A stretch of DNA of 5,005 nucleotides from an uncultured Bdellovibrionales bacterium. GTDB taxonomy: Bacteria; Bdellovibrionota; Bdellovibrionia; Bdellovibrionales; UBA1609. Within the stretch, counting starts at the first letter, position 1; the number at the start of each line of letters is the position of its first letter. This document shows positions 1 through 3,526 of this stretch, in pieces. The stretch covers positions 1 through 5,005 of the forward strand of contig CALJPJ010000233.1 in the NCBI GenBank assembly GCA_937980625.1. The letters run 5' to 3'. The notes beneath the pieces are model-generated. The model was given only the letters and a program-made list of their open reading frames with translations, ran no database searches and was not told where the DNA came from. The position numbers were made by a program, and so were the translations under genes.

Positions 1-197
1 TGGATTGTAATCCCACGCTCTCTTTCAAGCTCCATGGAGTCCATTTTAGCTCCAACTCCGTCCTTTCCTCTAACGTCATGGATGGCGTGAATTCGGCCAG
101 TGTAAAAGAGCATCCTCTCTGTAAGAGTGGTTTTTCCAGAGTCAATATGTGCAGATATACCAATATTTCGAACCTTATTGTGATCCCATTTTGCCAT
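1..197 (-). CDS. fusA: Elongation factor G, N-terminal part (EF-G1-like form), runs off left edge
   Basis: This is the first 65 codons of translation elongation factor G, the GTPase that drives tRNA-mRNA translocation on the ribosome. The protein begins MAKWDHNKVRNIGISAHIDS; the P-loop is A16-H-I-D-S-G-K-T-T24, and the switch I end R61-G-I-T64-I is present with the invariant Thr. Between them lies HAIHDVRGKDGVGAKMDSMELER, the G-domain segment typical of mitochondrial EF-G1 and of the related bacterial form (spdEFG1-like), in place of the HDGAATMDWMEQE of classical EF-G. The ATG is well supported by AAGGA at 206-210 (minus strand), eight bases upstream. The gene is cut by the window edge, so domains II to V cannot be judged. 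Identity as EF-G is near certain; the subtype is read from this short stretch only. Confidence 0.95.
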   Translation of the reverse strand, partial: MAKWDHNKVRNIGISAHIDSGKTTLTERMLFYTGRIHAIHDVRGKDGVGAKMDSMELERERGITI

Positions 198-205
198 TTT
201 TTTAT

Positions 206-210
206 TCCTT
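206..210 (-). promoter_or_regulatory. Ribosome binding site of fusA
   Basis: On the minus strand AAGGA lies eight bases before the ATG at 197. It is the clearest Shine-Dalgarno sequence at this end of the window and fixes the fusA start. Confidence 0.7.
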
Positions 211-239
211 TATGTCTATAAAATTTAACTTGAGAAAGT

Positions 240-268
240 AGTTTAAAAAACAATACTCTCTCTAGCAA
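240..268 (-). promoter_or_regulatory. Candidate sigma70-type promoter for fusA
   Basis: On the minus strand TTGCTA (268-263) and TAAACT (245-240) are separated by 17 bases. Each hexamer matches the consensus only partly, and such matches are frequent in AT-rich DNA. The position, about 43 bases before the fusA start, is plausible. No hairpin or leader structure was found between it and the gene. Confidence 0.28.
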
Positions 269-360
269 TTCTTATTTTTGAATAGAGCGTTTCTAGCATG
301 TAATTAGTAGTCACGTCTAGGTAAATACACTGTTTTTATAAGAATTTAGTTGAGGAGTTA

Positions 361-390
361 TTGAGTTTTTTAGCTTGGTTTCAATATAAA
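361..390 (+). promoter_or_regulatory. Candidate sigma70-type promoter for aat
   Basis: TTGAGT (361-366) and TATAAA (385-390) are spaced by 18 bases. The -10 matches five of six and the -35 four of six consensus positions. Transcription would start near 397, leaving a leader of about 47 bases before the aat start. The rest of the 198-443 gap holds nothing else convincing. Confidence 0.4.
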
Positions 391-443
391 TGACCAAAGA
401 TCATATTTTTTCATAGCTCTGGAGCCTTGTATTAGTTAAAGTT

Positions 444-1148
444 TTGAATGTGAAGCTTAAATTTTTCCCTGACCCATTTACGATTATTGACCCAGATGGC
501 ATAGCTTTAATGAGTGATGAAATGTCAGTGGAAATCTTGAAAGAAGCCTATTCTAACGGCATTTTCCCGTGGCCTCACGATGATTTGCCGACGCTGTGGT
601 TTTGTCCGCAATTCCGGGGGATACTAAAGTTTAGTGACTTGCATATCTCTCGGAGCTTAATTAAGAGTTTAAAAAAAAATAATTGGCAGTTAAGCACCAA
701 CCAAGATTTTGAGTCTGTTATTAAACATTGTGCCTCACAGTATAGACCAGGGCAGGGAGGAACTTGGATTAATGACCATATTATTAGTCATTATCTAGAC
801 TTTCATAAAGCTGGCTTTGTTCATAGTTTTGAATGTAGAAAAAACGGTAATTTGATTGGGGGAATGTATGGGGTTTTTATTAATGGTATTTTCAGCGGTG
901 AAAGTATGTTTTTTAATGAACCAAATGCCTCAAAAGCCAGTTTTTTATTTGCTCTAATGATTTTGCAAAAATTAGGTTTGCAGTGGATAGATATCCAAAT
1001 GGTAACTGAACATATGAGCCGGTTTGGTGGCAAAGAAATAGATAGAGTATCCTTTTTGAATCTTAAAAAATTATCTCAAAAAAAAGATTTAAAAGTTCCA
1101 AATATAAATTTAAGTTTGTCTGAGGTTTTGAAATACTACTTAAAATAA
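444..1148 (+). CDS. aat: Leucyl/phenylalanyl-tRNA-protein transferase
   Basis: Aat moves Leu or Phe from aminoacyl-tRNA onto proteins that begin with Arg or Lys, marking them in the cytoplasm for ClpS/ClpAP degradation (N-degron pathway). The 234 residues equal the E. coli length. Family motifs appear in order: EAYSNGIFPW (34-43), LHISRS (66-71), GTWI (106-109), HSFE (127-130), IGGMYGV (138-144), GESMF (152-156), NASK (161-164) and the active-site stretch W181-I-D183-I-Q185. D183 and Q185 line up with the E. coli catalytic Asp186 and Gln188. The block before EAY, usually LLAFGGDLSP-like, is here ALMSDEMSVE, so the N-terminal segment has diverged. No ATG is available: the start is TTG 444 or GTG 450, since a stop at 414-416 bounds the frame. 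No good Shine-Dalgarno precedes either. The function is secure; the exact start is not. Confidence 0.95.
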   Translation: MNVKLKFFPDPFTIIDPDGIALMSDEMSVEILKEAYSNGIFPWPHDDLPTLWFCPQFRGILKFSDLHISRSLIKSLKKNNWQLSTNQDFESVIKHCASQYRPGQGGTWINDHIISHYLDFHKAGFVHSFECRKNGNLIGGMYGVFINGIFSGESMFFNEPNASKASFLFALMILQKLGLQWIDIQMVTEHMSRFGGKEIDRVSFLNLKKLSQKKDLKVPNINLSLSEVLKYYLK

Positions 1149-1201
1149 TATTGGGTTGAAGCTAGAATTTTTTATCTTTTAAATTTCAGGTTAGTTTTTT
1201 T

Positions 1202-1240
1202 AAAAAATCTAAAAAAAGGCTCTCATTTGTGAAAGCCTTT
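1202..1240 (-). terminator. Intrinsic terminator of the minus-strand EEP-PilZ unit
   Basis: AAAGGCT (1215-1221) pairs with AGCCTTT (1234-1240), and after one mismatch TCA (1223-1225) pairs with TGA (1230-1232) around the loop TTTG. Read on the minus strand the stem is followed by four more T, then AGA and TTTTTT, so the U tract favours termination of transcripts from the PilZ side. On the plus strand the hairpin is followed by AGATTATG, so it is a poor terminator for aat. It leaves a 3' untranslated tail of about 160 bases after the PilZ stop. Confidence 0.65.
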
Positions 1241-1251
1241 AGATTATGAAT

Positions 1252-1264
1252 TTACAAATTGTAA
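1252..1264. repeat. 13-bp palindrome TTACAA-A-TTGTAA
   Basis: A perfect inverted repeat with 6-bp arms and a 1-bp centre lies in the convergent gap between aat and the PilZ gene. It could be a protein binding site, but no promoter is clearly attached to it, and short AT-rich palindromes arise by chance. Confidence 0.3.
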
Positions 1265-1266
1265 CA

Positions 1267-1294
1267 GTTGGCGATGAGTTTTTTCTCAGCCGAC
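1267..1294 (+). other. Hairpin in the aat 3' region
   Basis: GTTGGC (1267-1272) pairs with GCCGAC (1289-1294), and TGAG (1275-1278) pairs with CTCA (1285-1288) around a loop of six T; GA at 1273-1274 is a bulge. One pair is a G-U wobble in plus-strand RNA but a C-A mismatch in minus-strand RNA, so the fold suits a plus-strand transcript, probably the aat mRNA tail. It is followed by TATAATCTTTTGG rather than a clean U run, so it is at best a weak terminator or an mRNA 3' end stabiliser. Confidence 0.4.
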
Positions 1295-1403
1295 TATAAT
1301 CTTTTGGTAAGTCAATGTGGAAACTCTATAATCAGCTCTATTATATTTAGGTTCAACGGATTGTAATAGGTTAATAAAATAGGTGAGAGTTTATTTTTAT
1401 GGT

Positions 1404-1940
1404 TTAACCAAAGTAAATTTTAAGTGAGGTACCGAGAGCAATGAGAGATATCACTGAAATAAAAATCCATTTATAACTTTTTAAAAAACCATTTTTAATG
1501 TATGAAATTTTTTGCTCTTTACGTTCTTGTTTTTCATATTTGATGAGCTGATCTAGGTGAGCTTCGAGTTCTTCTTGGTTAATTTTTTTTATGTTTATGA
1601 AGTGAACTGCCACAAAGTATTCTTCAATTTGTTTGTCATCCTCATCATAATAACGTTTATACCATTCTGGTCGGTTATACTTTTTTGTTCTCATGACTTG
1701 AGCTTTGATAGTGATGGGTTTAGATTCTGGTATTGAAAACGTAATTCTGATTATACTGCCTACATCAGGTACTCCTTCAGGCGAAGATACAAATGATAAA
1801 CCCGTGGCTGAGATATCTAAAAAGTCAGTAGATTGATGCCGACCAATGCGATCACTTTTGTATTTAATAATTTTGTTGTGAAAGGCCTTAAGATTGTACC
1901 TTTCAGAGCGACCTTCAAATTTACGTTTTTTTACACCCAT
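1404..1940 (-). CDS. PilZ-domain protein with C-terminal membrane anchor
   Basis: PilZ domains bind cyclic di-GMP and pass the signal to partner proteins in motility, exopolysaccharide or envelope control. This 178-residue protein shows the PilZ core: a basic N-terminus, D42-I-S-A-T-G47-L-S-F (the DxSxxG half of the ligand motif), then alternating strands with G61-S-I-I-R-I-T-F and V110-A-V-H-F. The RxxxR half is not intact; the nearest pieces are K7-x3-R11 and R11-x2-R14, so ligand binding is uncertain. Residues 122-144 are charged and probably helical. Residues 158-173 are hydrophobic and form a likely single membrane segment near the C-terminus, leaving the PilZ domain cytoplasmic (tail-anchored). 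It starts 60 bases after the EEP gene on the same strand, with no terminator between, so co-transcription is likely. ATG 1940 is chosen; GTG at codon 3 would sit better behind the AAGAG at 1945-1949. The partner and output are unknown. Confidence 0.75.
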   Translation of the reverse strand: MGVKKRKFEGRSERYNLKAFHNKIIKYKSDRIGRHQSTDFLDISATGLSFVSSPEGVPDVGSIIRITFSIPESKPITIKAQVMRTKKYNRPEWYKRYYDEDDKQIEEYFVAVHFINIKKINQEELEAHLDQLIKYEKQERKEQKISYIKNGFLKSYKWIFISVISLIALGTSLKIYFG

Positions 1941-1943
1941 CAG

Positions 1944-1965
1944 ACTCTTATCGGTATAAAAGAGT
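1944..1965 (-). promoter_or_regulatory. Hairpin covering the PilZ gene's ribosome binding site
   Basis: In the minus-strand transcript ACTCTT-TT-AT pairs with ATAAGAGT around the loop ACCG, giving eight base pairs with a two-base bulge. The 3' arm contains AAGAG, the only Shine-Dalgarno-like sequence before the ATG at 1940, three bases after the stem. The structure could hold down translation of the PilZ gene, but stability and relevance are unproven. Confidence 0.35.
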
Positions 1966-2000
1966 AAAAAATAACTAAATTTTGTGATTTATTTTGTGTT

Positions 2001-2825
2001 TTAGAGTCCTGATTTAAAGGAGAGTTGGGCCTCTATGGCTAGGTGGTCAGAGCTAATTATATCGTATCTGAGGCGCACAAAATTAGCTTTGAGTCCTCTG
2101 GCGAGTATATGATCTAGCTTTAAAAAGCGATTATCAATTTCTGGATGGAGTAATTCAATGTCATATTTTTTAGCTTCGGCAAGAAAATATTTAGTTCGTC
2201 CTCGTGTGTGAGTATTAAAGTCACCAGCTAAGATAATGGGCCCATTATGCTTTTTTATTTCAGCAAAAATTTGCTCCATATGTTTTTTGAAAGTTTTTAA
2301 TCTGACAAAGTTAATTCCATGAACATTAATGACTAGCAGGGGTAATTCCAAGCCTTTGACCTTAAAGTAAGTATACGAGGTGGTTTTTCTTGTTCGTACA
2401 AATGGCTCATAAACAGGGCTGATTAAAGAGTAAGTGTTCATATACTTATATCTAGTCGCTGTTGAAACACCTGTTTCATAATTTTTGTAAACAACAAATG
2501 GAGCAATGATATGATGGAATTTATTTAGAGGCTTATTGCTGGTATGCTCTTTAACGGTTTTTTCAGTTAAATAATTTTCTTGTAACAAGATTAAGTCTTT
2601 TTTGATTGCGAGTTTACGGAAGTCAGAGTACGCATTTGGGAGGTTGAATTTATATACATTCCAAACCAAAATATTTATTTTATTTTCAATTGACAGTAAT
2701 TTTTTGTGCGGCGGATTTAAATAAATAAGAGGGCCAGTGGGAGGGTCATTTAAAGGTTCTTGAGAGTTTGTGGATGCACAAGCCAAAGAACTCCCTAAGA
2801 TGAATGAAAACAATAATTTTATCAT
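2001..2825 (-). CDS. Exported endonuclease/exonuclease/phosphatase (EEP) family protein, YafD-like
   Basis: The EEP fold covers metal-dependent nucleases and phosphodiesterases (DNase I, exonuclease III, YafD). The catalytic landmarks are in order: W55-N56 (metal-site Asn), L80-L-Q-E83 (metal ligand Glu), N167-V-H169-G-I-N-F, G201-D202-F-N204, L237-D238-H239-I, and S259-D260-H261-L-A. VNVHGINF, GPIILAGDFNTHTRGR and LDHILARG resemble the YafD branch. All catalytic residues seem kept, so it should be active; the substrate cannot be told. Residues 1-15 form a signal peptide ending S13-L-A-C16, a lipobox with an atypical Ser at -3, so it is either lipidated or cleaved by signal peptidase I. A Pro-rich linker (24-39) follows. 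The likely place of action is therefore the periplasm or cell surface rather than the cytoplasm. The ATG is preceded by AAAAGG with a long 13-base spacing. It is probably first in a unit with the PilZ gene and divergent from the 2908 lipoprotein gene. Confidence 0.85.
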   Translation of the reverse strand: MIKLLFSFILGSSLACASTNSQEPLNDPPTGPLIYLNPPHKKLLSIENKINILVWNVYKFNLPNAYSDFRKLAIKKDLILLQENYLTEKTVKEHTSNKPLNKFHHIIAPFVVYKNYETGVSTATRYKYMNTYSLISPVYEPFVRTRKTTSYTYFKVKGLELPLLVINVHGINFVRLKTFKKHMEQIFAEIKKHNGPIILAGDFNTHTRGRTKYFLAEAKKYDIELLHPEIDNRFLKLDHILARGLKANFVRLRYDIISSDHLAIEAQLSFKSGL

Positions 2826-2836
2826 AAATACTAAAA

Positions 2837-2902
2837 AACCTTTTATAGGTAAATTATCTAAACTATAATATTATAATTAAACCAAATATCCTATAAAGGG
2901 TT
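2837..2902. promoter_or_regulatory. 66-bp symmetric divergent promoter/operator element
   Basis: Two arms, AACCTTTTATAGG (2837-2849) and CCTATAAAGGGTT (2890-2902), are inverted repeats matching at 12 of 13 positions. A perfect palindrome TATAATATTATA (2864-2875) sits exactly midway; both dyads centre between 2869 and 2870. The core is a TATAAT for each direction, back to back, so starts near 2876 (plus) and 2863 (minus) are predicted. Each arm then overlaps the -35 position of one promoter and also holds the Shine-Dalgarno of the gene on its own side. No TTGACA-like -35 is seen. The symmetry is read directly; its use as a bidirectional promoter or regulator site is inferred. Confidence 0.6.
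2895..2900 (+). promoter_or_regulatory. Ribosome binding site of the 2908 lipoprotein gene
   Basis: AAAGGG stands seven bases before the ATG at 2908 and ten before a second in-frame ATG at 2911, so either could start translation. It lies inside the right arm of the symmetric element. Confidence 0.6.
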
Positions 2903-2907
2903 ATGTT

Positions 2908-3441
2908 ATGATGAATTGCTATGCAAAAAATAATTTTATTTGGGTGTTAATTCAGCAGCTTTTGCTCTCTATTTTAGTTTTAGGTTGCCAAGGCGTAAGA
3001 AAAACAACTAAAATAGCGAAATACGAAAATACCAATTTAACCCCTATTAGACAGTACTCTGATGTTAGGGGAGCTTGGATTGTTGGTCAAAAAAGTATTA
3101 TTGATTTTGAGAATCGAAGTATTTTTTTTAATGATTATTTAAGCGCCTCTAGTAAAGATAATCCACCAGCGCAGTTAGTTTACTTTTTTGAAGATGTTTC
3201 CAAAAATTTTTTATATAAACTAATAATTTATTTAAATAAAAGCACTGAGCCAATGACTTTGTTGACCCATAGTACAGCAGATCGATTAAGTTGTAGTGAC
3301 CTTCAATTTGAAGATAATGATTTTCGTCGTCAGTCTTGCTTTGTTAATCAGAAAGAGCCAGTGATTCGAGGGGTAAAAGATATTTATAAATTGTATGATC
3401 TTGTGGTGTCAAAAATTACCCCTAAGAATGGAGCAAAGTGA
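2908..3441 (+). CDS. Predicted lipoprotein of unknown function
   Basis: I do not recognise this 177-residue protein. Residues 10-26 are hydrophobic and end in the lipobox V24-L-G-C27, a standard signal peptidase II site, so the mature protein should be lipid-anchored in the inner or outer membrane. The mature part is about 150 residues with no motif I can name. It has R54-G-A-W-I-V-G, followed by predicted strands (I64-I-D-F and S71-I-F-F), which resembles a small beta-rich domain, and two further cysteines, C129 and C144, which could form a disulfide. The C-terminus is basic. It shares the symmetric divergent promoter region with the EEP gene, which suggests co-expression and perhaps a joint role at the cell envelope. 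The next gene, 85 bases downstream, has its own promoter. No clear terminator follows the stop. Confidence 0.75.
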   Translation: MMNCYAKNNFIWVLIQQLLLSILVLGCQGVRKTTKIAKYENTNLTPIRQYSDVRGAWIVGQKSIIDFENRSIFFNDYLSASSKDNPPAQLVYFFEDVSKNFLYKLIIYLNKSTEPMTLLTHSTADRLSCSDLQFEDNDFRRQSCFVNQKEPVIRGVKDIYKLYDLVVSKITPKNGAK

Positions 3442-3468
3442 CGTAAATGAAAAAATTAAATGATAAGC

Positions 3469-3496
3469 TTGGAAACTAAAGTTTAGTAGCTATAAT
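3469..3496 (+). promoter_or_regulatory. Sigma70-type promoter of the asparagine-synthetase-like gene
   Basis: TTGGAA (3469-3474) and a perfect TATAAT (3491-3496) are spaced by 16 bases, the best promoter match in the window. A start near 3503 would give a leader of about 24 bases before the TTG at 3527. Confidence 0.5.
3475..3487. promoter_or_regulatory. 13-bp palindrome in the promoter spacer, possible operator
   Basis: ACTAAA-G-TTTAGT is a perfect inverted repeat with 6-bp arms. It starts directly after the -35 hexamer and ends three bases before the -10, a usual place for a repressor site or for an activator that remodels the spacer. No regulator is encoded nearby, and it could be chance in AT-rich DNA. 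Confidence 0.35.
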
Positions 3497-3515
3497 GCCT
3501 ACAGTTATGTTTACT

Positions 3516-3521
3516 GGGGGG
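3516..3521 (+). promoter_or_regulatory. G-rich ribosome binding site deciding the TTG start at 3527
   Basis: A run of six G ends five bases before TTG 3527 and can pair with the CCUCC of 16S rRNA using G-U pairs. A G run this long is conspicuous in such AT-rich DNA. The reading frame is open from 3467 but has no ATG or GTG before this TTG, so this site is the main reason for choosing it. Confidence 0.5.
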
Positions 3522-3526
3522 CCATT

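Noticed and set aside
261..298. Direct repeat TCTAGCA (261-267 and 292-298) upstream of fusA, 31 bases apart
   Set aside because: Seven bases is short, the flanks do not match, and chance copies are expected in such sequence; noted only because the spacing is near three helical turns.
821..1033. A 70-codon open frame on the minus strand inside aat
   Set aside because: It lies wholly antisense to well-conserved Aat motifs, has no ribosome binding site and encodes nothing recognisable, so it is a shadow frame.
1186..1214. T-rich tract after aat as a plus-strand intrinsic terminator
   Set aside because: The T runs are not preceded by a GC-containing stem on the plus strand; only a pure A-T fold between the T7 and A6 runs is possible.
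1246..1299. A 17-codon plus-strand frame starting ATGAATTTACAA
   Set aside because: There is no ribosome binding site, it overlaps the palindrome and hairpin, and its peptide has no supporting feature.
1933..1955. ACCGATAA on the minus strand just before the PilZ start, close to the flagellar sigma28 -10 GCCGATAA
   Set aside because: The upstream position at 15-16 bases reads TTTAGTTA-like sequence, a poor match to TAAAGTTT, and the implied transcription start would fall at or next to the start codon, leaving no leader.
3467..3526. Upstream extension of the asparagine-synthetase-like frame back to the stop at 3464-3466
   Set aside because: The frame stays open, but there is no ATG, GTG or TTG start in it before 3527, and it overlaps the promoter -10 and the G-rich ribosome binding site.
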